Source of the DNA: Mycobacterium sp. 1165178.9
Lineage (GTDB): Bacteria > Actinomycetota > Actinomycetes > Mycobacteriales > Mycobacteriaceae
Length of the DNA stretch: 42,029 nt
Direction: 5' to 3'
Assembly: GCF_001673555.1 (NCBI RefSeq)
Contig: NZ_LZMB01000514.1
Location: forward strand, 1 to 42,029
How positions within the stretch are numbered: the stretch's first letter is position 1; each line of letters starts with the position of its first letter. Below, in pieces: positions 18,015-30,831 of this stretch. Both the position numbers and the translations under genes were made by a program. Under the pieces are notes generated by a model. It was not told the DNA's origin and searched no databases. It worked only from the letters and a program-made list of their open reading frames with translations.

Positions 18015-19601
18015 TTAGATCGGGATGAGGCCGTGCTTACGTGCCGTGCGGAACCACAGCTGCTTCTCCCGCAGCAGTTTCATCGACTTGCGCAGCAGCA
18101 GCCTGGTCTGGTGCGGGTCGATGACCGCATCGATGAAGCCGCGCTCGGCGGCGGTCCACGGGATCGCCATGTTGAGGTTGTAGCCCTCGATGAAGTCCTT
18201 CTTGATCTGCTGCGCCTCGGGCGTGGTCGGGTCGGGGAACCGCTTCATCAGCAGCTGCGCGGCCCCCTCGGCGCCGATCACCGCGATGCGTGCGGTCGGC
18301 CAGGCGAAGTTGAAGTCGGCGGTCAGCTGCCGCGACCCCATGACGGCGTAGGCGCCGCCGTAGGACTTGCGGACGGTGATCGTCACCTTCGGCACGTCGG
18401 CTTCGACGACCGAGTACAGGAACCGGCCGCCGCGCTTGATGATGCCGTTCTTCTCCTGCTCGGCGCCCGGCAGGAAGCCCGGGGTGTCCACCACGAAGAC
18501 CAACGGGATGTTGAACGCGTCGCAGAACCGGATGAAGCGCGCCGCCTTGTCGGACGCCTCGTTGTCGATCGACCCCGACAGGTGCATGGGCTGGTTGGCG
18601 ATCACGCCAACCGGGTGTCCGTCGACCCGGGCGTACCCGGTGATGATGGCCGGCCCGTGTTGCGCGGCGACCTCGAGGAAGTCGCCGTCGTCGAAGATCC
18701 TCAACAGGATCTCGTGCATGTCGTAGGCCATGTTGTCCGAGTCGGGCACGATCGTGTCGAGCTCCAGATCGGTCGGTGTCGTCTCCGGCTCCAGGCCCGG
18801 GTTGACGATCGGCGGCTCGCTGACGGCGCTCGACGGCAGGAACGACAGGAAGTCACGAACGTACTGGAACGCCTCGGCCTCGGAGTTCACCACCTGGTGG
18901 ATGTTGCCGTAGCGGGCCTGCGCATCCGAGCCACCGAGCTCGTCGAGGGTGACGTCCTCGCCGGTGACTTCCCGGATCACGTCAGGGCCGGTGACGAAGA
19001 AGTAGCCCTGATCGCGCACGGAGACCAGCAGGTCGTCCTGGATCGGCGAATACACCGCTCCCCCAGCGCATTTGCCGAAAATGAGGGAGATCTGAGGCAC
19101 CAGCCCGGACAGCGCCTCGTGGCGGCGGCCCAGCTCGGCATACCACGCCAGCGAGGTGACCGCGTCCTGGATGCGGGCGCCGCCGGAGTCCTGGATGCCG
19201 ATGATCGGGCAGCCGACCATCGCGCACCACTCCATCAGACGCGCGACCTTGCGGCCGAACATCTCGCCGACGGTGCCCTGAAACACCGTCTGGTCGTGGG
19301 AGAACACCCCGACCGGACGGCCGTCGATCATGGCGTGGCCGGTGATGCAGCCGTCACCGTAGAGCGCGTTCGGGTCGTTGGGGGTTTTGGCCAGGGCCCC
19401 GACTTCCAGGAAGGTGCCCGGGTCGACCAGAGCGTGCACCCGCGCGCGGGCGCTCGGGATGCCCTTCTTGTCGCGCTTGGCGGCGGCCTTCTCACCGCCG
19501 GGCTCTTTGGCCAGTTCCAGGCGAGCTCGGAGCTCGGCCAGCTTCTCGGCGGTGGTGTGCTGAATGGGAGCTTCCCCCGGAGCTGGCACGGTCTCCGTCA
19601 C
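18015..19601 (-). CDS. accD4: AccD4, acyl-CoA carboxylase carboxyltransferase subunit
   Basis: Carboxyltransferase beta subunit (528 aa) that, with AccA3 and AccD5, carboxylates a long-chain acyl-CoA to the extender used by Pks13. Two crotonase-type halves are visible. The N-terminal half carries [14 protein letters not shown], the first oxyanion-hole motif, and [12 protein letters not shown]. The C-terminal half has [31 protein letters not shown] and [12 protein letters not shown]. The start is GTG, sharing one base with the pks13 stop (TAGTG), so translation follows pks13 directly. Last gene of the fadD32-pks13-accD4 operon; it meets fadE35 tail to tail. Confidence 0.96.
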   Translation of the reverse strand: MTETVPAPGEAPIQHTTAEKLAELRARLELAKEPGGEKAAAKRDKKGIPSARARVHALVDPGTFLEVGALAKTPNDPNALYGDGCITGHAMIDGRPVGVFSHDQTVFQGTVGEMFGRKVARLMEWCAMVGCPIIGIQDSGGARIQDAVTSLAWYAELGRRHEALSGLVPQISLIFGKCAGGAVYSPIQDDLLVSVRDQGYFFVTGPDVIREVTGEDVTLDELGGSDAQARYGNIHQVVNSEAEAFQYVRDFLSFLPSSAVSEPPIVNPGLEPETTPTDLELDTIVPDSDNMAYDMHEILLRIFDDGDFLEVAAQHGPAIITGYARVDGHPVGVIANQPMHLSGSIDNEASDKAARFIRFCDAFNIPLVFVVDTPGFLPGAEQEKNGIIKRGGRFLYSVVEADVPKVTITVRKSYGGAYAVMGSRQLTADFNFAWPTARIAVIGAEGAAQLLMKRFPDPTTPEAQQIKKDFIEGYNLNMAIPWTAAERGFIDAVIDPHQTRLLLRKSMKLLREKQLWFRTARKHGLIPI

Positions 19602-22600
19602 TACTTGCCCACCTCACTCGTCTGACTGGTTTCGGCCTCCACCTTATTCAGCACGTCGGCGAGGTGAGCACCGACCTTGCCGATGATCGGTTCGTCGATG
19701 GCCTGGATGTGCTCGCCACCGATCGGGACGACCTCGAGGTCGGCCACGTACTCGCCCCAGCCGCCGTCGGGCTGGCGAACCGCATATCGCGGCTCGAACT
19801 GGATGACGTCGTCGTGGTAGCGATCGGCCATGTACAGGGTCACGTGGCCGTCGTACGGCTCGATCTGGACGGTCTCGAGTGCCCGGTTGTCCAGGTAGGA
19901 CGTCCGCTGGTGCTCGACGATGCCGCCCGGGATCTGCACGCCGCTCTGCTGGACGATGTCCAGCACGAACTTGACCTGCCCCTCGTCGTCGAGCTCTTCG
20001 AGCTGCTCGTAGGGGATCGCGGGAATCTCGACGTTGAAGGTGCGTTCGGCGAACTTCGCATACCGGTCCCAGCGCTTGCGGGTCTCCTCCTGCGTCTGCG
20101 GGATCTCCTCGCCGGCGCGCACCGTGTCGATCATCCCGACGAAGCGCACGTCGGCGCCCGCCCGCTTCAGCCCGATCGCGCAGGCGTACGCCAGCGCCCC
20201 GCCGAGCGACCACCCGGCCAGGATGAACGGCTTGCCCCCGTTCATCTCCAACAGCTTCGGCACATACTGGGCGGCCCGTTCCTGGACGGTGCCCTCCACG
20301 CGCTCGAACCCATACATCGGCGTGTCCGCCGGCAACCTCTTCAGCAGCGGCTCGTAGACCACGGTCGAACCGCCGGCGGGGTGGAACACGAACACGGGGA
20401 TCTGCGACTCGCTCTGGGGAGCCCGCAGGGTGCGGACGAAGCCGTCGATCTGACCGGCCTCCAGGTACTGACGGACCTTTTCGGCCAGCGCCTCGATGGT
20501 GTCCGACGTCTGGACATCCTCGGCGGTGATGGTGCCCTCGGCGCGCTCCGAGAGCCGCTGCGCCATCTTGGCCGCGGTGTCCTCGTCGAGCTTGGGCAGC
20601 GGATTGAAGATGCCGCCCGGCGACTTGCCAGTGACGATCGCCCACGTGGCGAAGGTGACCCGCTCGGCGGCGTCACGTGGCGGCACATCGGAATTCAGCG
20701 CCTTGGCCACTGCCTCCTGGCTGAGCGCTCCGGCGAGATCCGGCTTCGCGCCGTTGGTCGCCGCGCCCTTCGGGCCGGACGGATCCGTCGGCGGCGGCGG
20801 GATGGCGGCGTCGGAAGGCGGGGCCGGCTGGGTCTCGGGCTCCGCCTGCGGATCCGGTGCGGGTGCGGCGGCCGTTGTCGGCGTCGCCCCGCTGAGCAGT
20901 TGGGCCTGCTCCCTGGCGATCTCCTCGGGCGTCAGCGTCTTCTGATGCTCGTGCAGCTGCGCGACCTCGTCGCGGTGTTCGACCGCGTACTCGATCAGCT
21001 TCTCGACGGCGTAGAGGTTGGCGTCACGCACGGCCGTCAACTGGATGGGCGGCATGTCGAAGTCGTATTCGACACGGTTCTTGATCCGCACGGCCATCAG
21101 CGAGTCCAGGCCCAGCTCGATCAGCGGCACCTCCCACGGCAGGTCCTCGGGCTCGTAACCCATGGCCGCCGAGACGATCAGGCCCAGCCGCTCGCCGATG
21201 GTCTCACCGGAATCCGGTGTCCATCGGCCCACGCTGGACGGCAGGTAGCGGTTGGTCAGGCTGTCTGACAGCGTCTCGGCGTCGGGCTCCTCGGCCGGCG
21301 CCGCGGGAGCCTCGACCGGGGCGGTCGTGGCCGGGGCGGCGATGGTCGCTCCGGCGCCCACTGCGGTCGGCAGTGCGGCCACACTCTGACCGGCCCGCGA
21401 CACCAGGGCGTCGTAGACCAGGGTGAAGGACTCGTCGATGCGGGCGTGCACCTGGACCGAGGCGCCACCGGGGTGGCGGGTCATCGTCGTCACCAGCCGC
21501 GCGCCGGCGCCGGGCACCGCGCGTTGCTCGGAAGCCACCAGCTGGGCGTCCGAAAGCACCTGTGTCGCAGCGGATCTCACCAACGCGGCCAGGTCCGTCT
21601 CGCCGTTGCGCGGCGCGTACTCCCAGACGTGGCGGCCGTCCGGCAACGCGACGTGCGTGCCCGGCATGATCACCGAGCCGTCGCCGGAGAAGTGCACGTC
21701 GAGCCAGTGCTCTTTGCGCTTGAACCGGGTCGGCGGGATGTTCGCGTAGTCCTCGGGGCCTTGCGCGCGGGTGAACAAGGTGCGGATGTCCAGGTCGTGG
21801 CCGTGGACGTAGAGCTGGGCCATGGCCGAGATCATCGACTCGACGTCATCCTGCTTGCGGGCCAGCGTCGGAATCAGTTGCGCGTCATGCAGTCCCGCGG
21901 CGGCGGTGGTCAGGCCGATCTGCATCAGCGCCACCGGGTTGGGTGCGAGCTCCAGGAACGTGGTGTGGCCGCTGTCGACGGCGTTGCGCACGCCATGGGT
22001 GAAGTAGACCGAATGCCGCATCCCCTTGACCCAGTAGGCGACATCGTGGACGGGCTCGCCGCCGGGCTTGATGTAGGTGCCCTCGTGCACCGTCGAGAAG
22101 ATCCCGACGCTCGGGCTCAGCGGGTGAATCCCCTGCAGCTCGGCGGAGAACTCCCCGAGCAGCGGGTCCATCTGCGAGGTGTGGCCCGCGCCCTTGGTCT
22201 GCAGCTTGCGGGCGAAGCGGCCCTCGGCCTCCGCGCGGGCGACGATCGCGTCGATCTGGTCCGGCGGGCCACCGATCACGGTCTGGCTCGGCGCGGCGTA
22301 GACGCACACCTCCAGGCCGGGGAAGTCGCCGAACACCGTCTTGAGCTCGTCGGCGGAGTACTCGACGAGCGCCATGAACCGGATGTACTCGCCGAACAGC
22401 ATCGATTCGCCTTCGCCCATCAGGTGCGAGCGCGACGCGATCACGCGGGCCGCGTCCGCCAGCGACAGGCCGCCGGCGAAGTACGCCGACGCGGGCTCGC
22501 CGAGCGACTGGCCCACCACCGCAGCGGGTTTGGCGCCGTGGTGCTTGAGCAGCTCGCCCAGAGCGATCTGGATCGCGAAGATGACGACGTTGCTGGTTTC

Positions 22601-24940
22601 GATGCCGTAGTCCACCGAGTCGTCGAGGATCATCTCGAGCACCGAGTAACCGCGCTCGTCCTGGATCAGCGCGTCGACCTTCTCGATCCACTCTGCGAAG
22701 ACCTCGTTGCGCAGGTACAGGCTCTTGCCCATCTTGCGGTGCTGCGCACCGAAACCGGCCATCGCCCACACCGGACCGCTGGTCACCGGCCCGTCGGTGC
22801 TGAACACTCCTGGTCGTTGCTTCCCCTCGGCGACCGCGCGCAGGCCCTTGATGGCCTCTTCATGGTCGTGGGCCAGGACAACCGCACGCGAACGGCCGTG
22901 GTTGCGCCGCGACAGCGACCGGCCGATGGATTCCAGCGACGACGCCTGCCCCTCCGGGCTCTCCATCCAGTCCGCGAGCTCGGCGGCCGCCACCTTCTTG
23001 CGCGACGTCAAAAACGCCGACACCGCGAGCGGAATCAGCGGCTTGGTCGGCTCCGACTCCTCTTGTGCGGCAAGCTCTTCCAACGCGATCGCTTTGAGGC
23101 GCAGCGCCTCGTCGGTCACACCGGGGAGGTCGTATTCTTCCTCCTCCACCTCGGAGGGGTCGGGGATGATGTTGCCGAAGTCGTCGAACCGCAGCGAGTG
23201 GCTTTCCATCGTGGGCGCCTCGGCCGCGTCGGCGGCCCGAGCCGCGGCGACGGGCTGTGGCTCGGCTTCGCGTTCGATGACGTCGCGGGGCAGCACCTCG
23301 CGCACCACCAGATGGGCGTTGGCCCCACCGAAGCCGAAGCTGGACACGCCGGCCAGGGCGTAGCCGCCGTAGCGTGGCCAATCGCTAGCGCTGTCAACGA
23401 CTTTCAGACGCATGCGGTCGAAGTCGATGTAGGGGCTGGGGCCGGCGAAGTTGATCGACGGCGGCAGCTTGTCGTGCTGCAGCGCAAGCACCACCTTGGC
23501 CAGGCTCGCCGCGCCGGCGGCCGACTCCAGGTGTCCCACATTGGTTTTCACCGCGCCCAGCAGCGCGGGACGGTCCGCGGGGCGGCCCCGACCGACGATG
23601 CGACCCAGTGCCTCGGCCTCGATCGGGTCGCCCAGGACGGTGCCGGTGCCGTGCGCCTCGATGTAGTCGACCGCGCGCGGGTCGATCCCCGCGTCCTTGT
23701 ACGCCCGGCGCAACACCTCGGCCTGGGCGTCCTGGTTGGGGGCGATAAGCCCGTTGGACCGGCCGTCGTGGTTGACGGCGCTGCCGGCGATGACGGCCAG
23801 GATCTGGTCGCCGTCGCGGCGGGCGTCGTCGACCCGCTTGAGCACGAACATGCCGCCGCCCTCGGAGCGGGTGTAGCCGTCGGCGTCGGAGGAGAACGAC
23901 TTGATCCGGCCGTCGGGGGCCAGCACCGCGCCGATCTCGTCGAAACCGAGCGTCACCAACGGGGTGAGGAGCGCGTTGACGCCGCCGGCGACCGCCACGT
24001 CGCACTCGCCGTTGCGCAGCGCCTGCACCGCCTGATGCGTGGCCACCAGCGAGCTCGAGCACGCGGTGTCCAGCGCCACCGACGGTCCGCGGAAGTCGTA
24101 GAAGTAGGACACCCGGTTGGCGATGATCGAGCTCGCCGTCCCGGTGATCGCGTACGGGTGTGCGACCGTGGGGTCCGACACTGCCAGGAACTGGTAGTCG
24201 TTGTTGGAGAAGCCGACATACACGCCGACGGCCTCACCGCGCAGGCTCGACGCCGGGATGCGGGCGTGCTCGAGCGCCTCCCAGGTGAGCTCCAGCGCCA
24301 TCCGCTGCTGTGGGTCGATGTTGTCGGCCTCGGTCTTGGCGACCGCGAAGAACTCGGAGTCGAAGCCCTTGATGTCCTTCAGGTAGCCGCCCCGGGTGCG
24401 GGCCGTGCCGACGCGCTGGGCGATGCGCGGCTCCTCGAGGAATTCCGACCAGCGGCCCTCGGGCAGATCGGTGATCGCGTCGCGGCCCTCCATCAGCGCC
24501 GCCCAGGTCTCGTCCGGGGAGTTCATGTCGCCGGGCAGCCGGGTCGAAAGGCCCACGATCGCGATGTCGACGCGCTCGGCCGGGCCGGTGCGCGTCCAGT
24601 CGGCGCCGTCGAGTTCGTCGTCGGCGACCTCGGGCTCGCCCTCGATGATGCGGGTGGCCAGCGATTCGATGGTCGGGTGCTGGAACGCGACCGCGACCGA
24701 CAGGGTCACACCAGTCATGTCCTCGATGTCGGCGGCCATCGCCACGGCGTCCCGCGAGGCCAGGCCCAGCTCGACCATCGGCACCGACTCATCGATCTCG
24801 TCGGGTGATTTACCGACGGCGCGACCCACCCAGTTGCGCAGCCATTCGCGCATCTCGGGGACGGTCATGTCGGTCTTTTTGGCGGGCACCTCCCCGTCAG
24901 GGCCCGGGGTCTGGTTTTCGGGGTGCTCAGTGTCAGCCAT
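19601..24940 (-). CDS. pks13: Pks13, mycolic acid condensing polyketide synthase
   Basis: 1779-residue multidomain enzyme that condenses meromycoloyl-AMP and carboxyacyl-CoA to the mycolic beta-ketoester. Domains by active-site residues: N-terminal ACP, Ser62 in LGLASRDAV; ketosynthase, Cys294 in [10 protein letters not shown], with [12 protein letters not shown] and [12 protein letters not shown]; acyltransferase, Ser812 in [10 protein letters not shown]-terminal ACP, Ser1280 in [10 protein letters not shown]; thioesterase, Ser1578 in AGWSLGGAL, His1744 in [11 protein letters not shown]. All catalytic residues are present. It is about 46 residues longer than the 1733-residue M. tuberculosis protein, part of this in Ala/Pro-rich linkers near residues 1360-1400 and an acidic stretch (EVEEEEYDL) after the ketosynthase. 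TAAGGACC precedes the ATG. fadD32 ends 13 bp upstream. Confidence 0.97.
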   Translation of the reverse strand: MADTEHPENQTPGPDGEVPAKKTDMTVPEMREWLRNWVGRAVGKSPDEIDESVPMVELGLASRDAVAMAADIEDMTGVTLSVAVAFQHPTIESLATRIIEGEPEVADDELDGADWTRTGPAERVDIAIVGLSTRLPGDMNSPDETWAALMEGRDAITDLPEGRWSEFLEEPRIAQRVGTARTRGGYLKDIKGFDSEFFAVAKTEADNIDPQQRMALELTWEALEHARIPASSLRGEAVGVYVGFSNNDYQFLAVSDPTVAHPYAITGTASSIIANRVSYFYDFRGPSVALDTACSSSLVATHQAVQALRNGECDVAVAGGVNALLTPLVTLGFDEIGAVLAPDGRIKSFSSDADGYTRSEGGGMFVLKRVDDARRDGDQILAVIAGSAVNHDGRSNGLIAPNQDAQAEVLRRAYKDAGIDPRAVDYIEAHGTGTVLGDPIEAEALGRIVGRGRPADRPALLGAVKTNVGHLESAAGAASLAKVVLALQHDKLPPSINFAGPSPYIDFDRMRLKVVDSASDWPRYGGYALAGVSSFGFGGANAHLVVREVLPRDVIEREAEPQPVAAARAADAAEAPTMESHSLRFDDFGNIIPDPSEVEEEEYDLPGVTDEALRLKAIALEELAAQEESEPTKPLIPLAVSAFLTSRKKVAAAELADWMESPEGQASSLESIGRSLSRRNHGRSRAVVLAHDHEEAIKGLRAVAEGKQRPGVFSTDGPVTSGPVWAMAGFGAQHRKMGKSLYLRNEVFAEWIEKVDALIQDERGYSVLEMILDDSVDYGIETSNVVIFAIQIALGELLKHHGAKPAAVVGQSLGEPASAYFAGGLSLADAARVIASRSHLMGEGESMLFGEYIRFMALVEYSADELKTVFGDFPGLEVCVYAAPSQTVIGGPPDQIDAIVARAEAEGRFARKLQTKGAGHTSQMDPLLGEFSAELQGIHPLSPSVGIFSTVHEGTYIKPGGEPVHDVAYWVKGMRHSVYFTHGVRNAVDSGHTTFLELAPNPVALMQIGLTTAAAGLHDAQLIPTLARKQDDVESMISAMAQLYVHGHDLDIRTLFTRAQGPEDYANIPPTRFKRKEHWLDVHFSGDGSVIMPGTHVALPDGRHVWEYAPRNGETDLAALVRSAATQVLSDAQLVASEQRAVPGAGARLVTTMTRHPGGASVQVHARIDESFTLVYDALVSRAGQSVAALPTAVGAGATIAAPATTAPVEAPAAPAEEPDAETLSDSLTNRYLPSSVGRWTPDSGETIGERLGLIVSAAMGYEPEDLPWEVPLIELGLDSLMAVRIKNRVEYDFDMPPIQLTAVRDANLYAVEKLIEYAVEHRDEVAQLHEHQKTLTPEEIAREQAQLLSGATPTTAAAPAPDPQAEPETQPAPPSDAAIPPPPTDPSGPKGAATNGAKPDLAGALSQEAVAKALNSDVPPRDAAERVTFATWAIVTGKSPGGIFNPLPKLDEDTAAKMAQRLSERAEGTITAEDVQTSDTIEALAEKVRQYLEAGQIDGFVRTLRAPQSESQIPVFVFHPAGGSTVVYEPLLKRLPADTPMYGFERVEGTVQERAAQYVPKLLEMNGGKPFILAGWSLGGALAYACAIGLKRAGADVRFVGMIDTVRAGEEIPQTQEETRKRWDRYAKFAERTFNVEIPAIPYEQLEELDDEGQVKFVLDIVQQSGVQIPGGIVEHQRTSYLDNRALETVQIEPYDGHVTLYMADRYHDDVIQFEPRYAVRQPDGGWGEYVADLEVVPIGGEHIQAIDEPIIGKVGAHLADVLNKVEAETSQTSEVGK

Positions 24941-24953
24941 GGTCCTTAGAGAT

Positions 24954-26852
<1,899 letters not shown>

Positions 26853-26879
26853 GCCGCTCTCCTGTCGCACCTGTTTTCG

Positions 26880-26952
26880 GTCGGCTCTGCCGACGCTTTG
26901 TTTTTAGGCCGGCTCCCGCCGACGGCTTCGTTCTTCCGCCGGCTGTACCGAC
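26880..26952 (-). promoter_or_regulatory. Three phased hairpins in the fadD32 leader
   Basis: Three similar stem-loops lie 28-60 bp upstream of the fadD32 start at 26880-26894 (GTCGGC/GCCGAC, 3-nt loop), 26908-26923 and 26938-26952 (GTCGGC- and GTCGGT-type stems closing with G-U pairs in the mRNA). They recur every 28-30 bp, and the spacers CTTTGTTTTTAG and TTCGTTCTT are related. This is a degenerate tandem repeat whose units fold. A leader-RNA or protein-binding role is inferred only. Confidence 0.6.
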
Positions 26953-27068
26953 CGCTACATGTCTAATCACACGCGCCAGACCTCGCACGGCACCCGGTTG
27001 GGGACGCCGGTGATTGCCAGCCCAAGCCAGCATCCACCCCGAACGGGTGCGCTACAAAGGTCCGATAG

Positions 27069-27086
27069 CTCTTAAATTCCTCTTAA
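27069..27086. promoter_or_regulatory. 7-bp direct repeat, response-regulator-like, between fadD32 and the Rv3802c-like gene
   Basis: CTCTTAA at 27069-27075 and again at 27080-27086 are spaced 11 bp apart, one DNA turn, as in OmpR/PhoB-type sites. It lies in the 326-bp gene-free gap 26853-27178, upstream of fadD32 and downstream of the Rv3802c-like gene. The rest of the gap holds the fadD32 leader hairpins and a short stem CTGCC/GGCAG (27097-27109) that may end the upstream transcript. I see no gene in it. Confidence 0.4.
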
Positions 27087-27178
27087 TGTTACGGGGCTGC
27101 CCACGGCAGACCAAATCACAAGGTACCGCTGATCGACATCGGCAACCGCCACCTGATGCTTGTGTCCCGCCGCGCCGA

Positions 27179-28189
27179 TCATCCGTGTTTGGGTTGTGGC
27201 GCATTTGCAATCAGACCGTGAGCCCAGTTGAGCGTCCAGTCGGTCGCCGGAGCCCCGTCGATGCTCCAGCACTGCGTCGTTGCGTACAGCGCGTGGACCG
27301 GCTGACCGGCCCCGCCGGCCAAGGTGTTCAGCGTCGTGGGCAGGTTCGCGATGCTGAACGCCTCCTCAGGAGCGGCGCAGATCAGGTCGCCCGGCGCGCA
27401 GATTTCGTTGGTCTTGCCGTTGAGGTCGCCGAAACCGCCCGGCCGCTCACCGGTCATCGTGAGGCCCATTCCGGACAGGATGGGCACCTCGTGCAACGTG
27501 ATCTCAGCGCCCTGCCCCGGCGGGTTGGGCCCAATGTCGTTGCCGACCCCGATCTGGCGACGGCCGTCAGCGATCAACGTCACACCCAACACCAGGTCGT
27601 CGTCGACGGGTCCGCGCCCGTTGCCGATATCGCTGGCGATGTCGCCCATGATCACGGCGCCCTGCGAAAACCCCATCAGCACGTAGCTGGTCAACGGGCA
27701 TTTGGCGTTCATGTCGGTGATCGCCTGCACAGTCGCGCGGGTGCCTTCGGCCCGGCTGGCGTTGTAGGACATCTGCGTGTCCCCACTCAGCGGATTGTGA
27801 AACTGCGCGGTGTAGGGGGTGGTGTAAGCCTGCACCCGCGACGACGGGAACTGCTGGGTGAGGGTCGCGGTCGCCTTGTGCAGCAGTGCCATGGGGAATT
27901 GGACAGGGCTGGCGGGGTCGTCCTGCACCGAGGACTCCCACGTGCCGGGAACGTTGACCAACAGCACGTCTGGGCAGGAAGCGTCCTGAGACGCGGGTCG
28001 CGGCTTGTGCGGATGCGTCGTGGTCGACGTCGGGGGCAGGACCCCGGGCGGGACCGCGCTGGGCTCCGAGGAGTGCCCGCGCAGCAAGGTCACCGCGGCC
28101 CAGATGCCCAGCAGGACGACGGCAGCGACCGACAGTGCGGCGATCCAGGCGAGGGTGCGTTGCCGCTTACGCCGCGCGCTTGTAGCCAT
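27179..28189 (-). CDS. culp6: Rv3802c-like cutinase-family phospholipase/thioesterase (Culp6)
   Basis: Envelope alpha/beta hydrolase, 336 aa, the same length as M. tuberculosis Rv3802c. Residues 13-36 form a single N-terminal membrane anchor (or uncleaved signal), followed by a Pro/Ser/Thr linker ([18 protein letters not shown]). The catalytic triad is visible: Ser175 in GFSQGA, Asp268 in CAPGDLIC, His299 in GQPVHALY. Cys72, Cys164, Cys264 and Cys271 are likely disulfide partners. The M. tuberculosis enzyme has phospholipase and thioesterase activity and is essential, with links to mycolate handling. GGAGAAC directly precedes the ATG. It lies between the fadD32 operon and fbpD on the same strand with about 144 bp to fbpD. 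Confidence 0.93.
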   Translation of the reverse strand: MATSARRKRQRTLAWIAALSVAAVVLLGIWAAVTLLRGHSSEPSAVPPGVLPPTSTTTHPHKPRPASQDASCPDVLLVNVPGTWESSVQDDPASPVQFPMALLHKATATLTQQFPSSRVQAYTTPYTAQFHNPLSGDTQMSYNASRAEGTRATVQAITDMNAKCPLTSYVLMGFSQGAVIMGDIASDIGNGRGPVDDDLVLGVTLIADGRRQIGVGNDIGPNPPGQGAEITLHEVPILSGMGLTMTGERPGGFGDLNGKTNEICAPGDLICAAPEEAFSIANLPTTLNTLAGGAGQPVHALYATTQCWSIDGAPATDWTLNWAHGLIANAPQPKHG

Positions 28190-28295
28190 GTTCTCCTGCC
28201 AGCAGTGTCGGTGGATCGCAGCTACGCGGTCCTCCCGACCCCTGCTGCACCCCCTACACGGTACCGGTTCGGCCGGGTGGGCCAGCCGGGCGCGA

Positions 28296-28309
28296 CCCGC
28301 CAGAGCGGG
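28296..28309 (-). terminator. Short hairpin downstream of fbpD
   Basis: CCCGC (28296-28300) pairs with GCGGG (28305-28309) across CAGA, 24 bp after the fbpD stop on the minus strand. No T-tract is present, so the assignment is weak. Confidence 0.25.
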
Positions 28310-28333
28310 CTGGGCAGCGGCTCGCGATCGCCG

Positions 28334-29245
28334 CTAGCGAATGGCGCCGACGATCTCGCCCGACATCGCGCCGAGCTGACCCGACCACGAACCCCAGCCG
28401 TTGTCACCGCCGCCGGGGAAGTCGAAGTGGCCGTTGTGGCCGCCGTTGCTCCGGTACTGCTGATAGAACTCCCGCGAACTGCCCATCGCCGCGCCGGCCT
28501 GGCCGATCATCGCGGCGTCGTCGCCGCCCATGTTCGTCGGGCTGTAGACCCAGACTCGGGTGTTGTTCTGCGCCAGCAGCGAGGCGTGCACGTAGGGGTC
28601 GTGCCACTTCCACCGGCCCAGCTGCGGGGCTCCCCACATGCCGTTGCCGTCGATGCCGCCGAACTGCTGCAGGCCGGCCAGGATCGCGCCGTTGTAGTTG
28701 GTGCTCGACGGGTAGAGGAACCCGGACAGCGATCCGGCGAAGCCGAAGCGGTCGGGATGGAAGGCGGCCAGCGCCATCGCGCCATACCCGCCCTGCGAGG
28801 CACCGACGGCGGCGTGGCCGCCAGGCGCCAGGCCCTTGTTGGCCGCCAGCCAATCAGGCAGCTCGCTGGACAGGAAGGTGTCCCACTGCTTGCTGCCGTC
28901 CTGCTCCCAGTTGGTGTACATGCTCCACGCGCCGCCGGCCGGGGCCACCACCGAGATGCCCTTGCCGCCGAGCGTGTTCATCGCGTTACCGGCGGTGACC
29001 CAGTTGCTCACGTCCGGGGCCGCGTTGAAGGCGTCCAGCAGGTAGACCGCGTGCGGGCCCCCGGCCATGAAGGCCACCGGAATGTCGCGGCCCATCGCCG
29101 CCGACGGAACCATCAGGCTTTCGTAGCCCGCCGCCCTGGCTTTGCCGACGGTTGCCGCGGTCTGTAGCGCGAAGGCCAACCCGACGGCCAACACGGCAAC
29201 GCAGAACACCCGGAAAAGCGCCGACATACCCCGCACGACCGTCAT
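28334..29245 (-). CDS. fbpD: MPT51/FbpD, Ag85-related secreted protein
   Basis: Secreted alpha/beta-hydrolase-fold protein related to antigen 85. In M. tuberculosis it is described as non-catalytic, with fibronectin or ligand binding proposed. I chose ATG 29245 (MTVVRGMSALFRVF), preceded by GGAGGGTGGAC; this gives 303 aa, near the 299 of M. tuberculosis, with a signal peptide ending near KARAAG (residue 40). Core motifs: [52 protein letters not shown]. The nucleophile elbow reads VGASQGGYG with Ser150 (codon 28796-28798), where I recall Ala in M. tuberculosis. The catalytic His of Ag85 is replaced: PGGGDNGWGSW has Asn. So the triad is still incomplete. Confidence 0.92.
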   Translation of the reverse strand: MTVVRGMSALFRVFCVAVLAVGLAFALQTAATVGKARAAGYESLMVPSAAMGRDIPVAFMAGGPHAVYLLDAFNAAPDVSNWVTAGNAMNTLGGKGISVVAPAGGAWSMYTNWEQDGSKQWDTFLSSELPDWLAANKGLAPGGHAAVGASQGGYGAMALAAFHPDRFGFAGSLSGFLYPSSTNYNGAILAGLQQFGGIDGNGMWGAPQLGRWKWHDPYVHASLLAQNNTRVWVYSPTNMGGDDAAMIGQAGAAMGSSREFYQQYRSNGGHNGHFDFPGGGDNGWGSWSGQLGAMSGEIVGAIR

Positions 29246-29339
29246 GTCCACCCTCCATCGTGTAGTCGCTGAAAGCACATTAGCCAGGGCCGTAGTTCCC
29301 CCGCGCGCCGGGTAGTGAAACAAGTCACATACGCCGCAA

Positions 29340-29382
29340 ACGACTAGCGGCGGAAACCCTCAGGGTTTCCGCCGCTGGTCGT
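29340..29382 (-). terminator. Strong hairpin terminator after fbpA
   Basis: AGCGGCGGAAACCCT (29346-29360) and its exact complement (29362-29376) form a 15-bp inverted repeat around one base, and the stem extends outward by ACGAC/GTCGT with one mismatch. It begins 14 bp after the fbpA stop on the minus strand. No long T-run follows. It also lies upstream of fbpD and would insulate it. Confidence 0.75.
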
Positions 29383-29396
29383 GCTGCTTGGCGTGT

Positions 29397-30831
<1,435 letters not shown>

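Noticed and set aside
17598..19625. Plus-strand frame of 675 codons running from fadE35 across accD4
   Set aside because: It covers two confirmed genes in a wrong frame and strand, without recognisable motifs.
21446..24808. Long plus-strand open frame (1120 codons) opposite pks13
   Set aside because: The minus strand codes for all Pks13 catalytic domains; the plus frame is a GC-driven shadow with Arg/Val/Gly/His bias.
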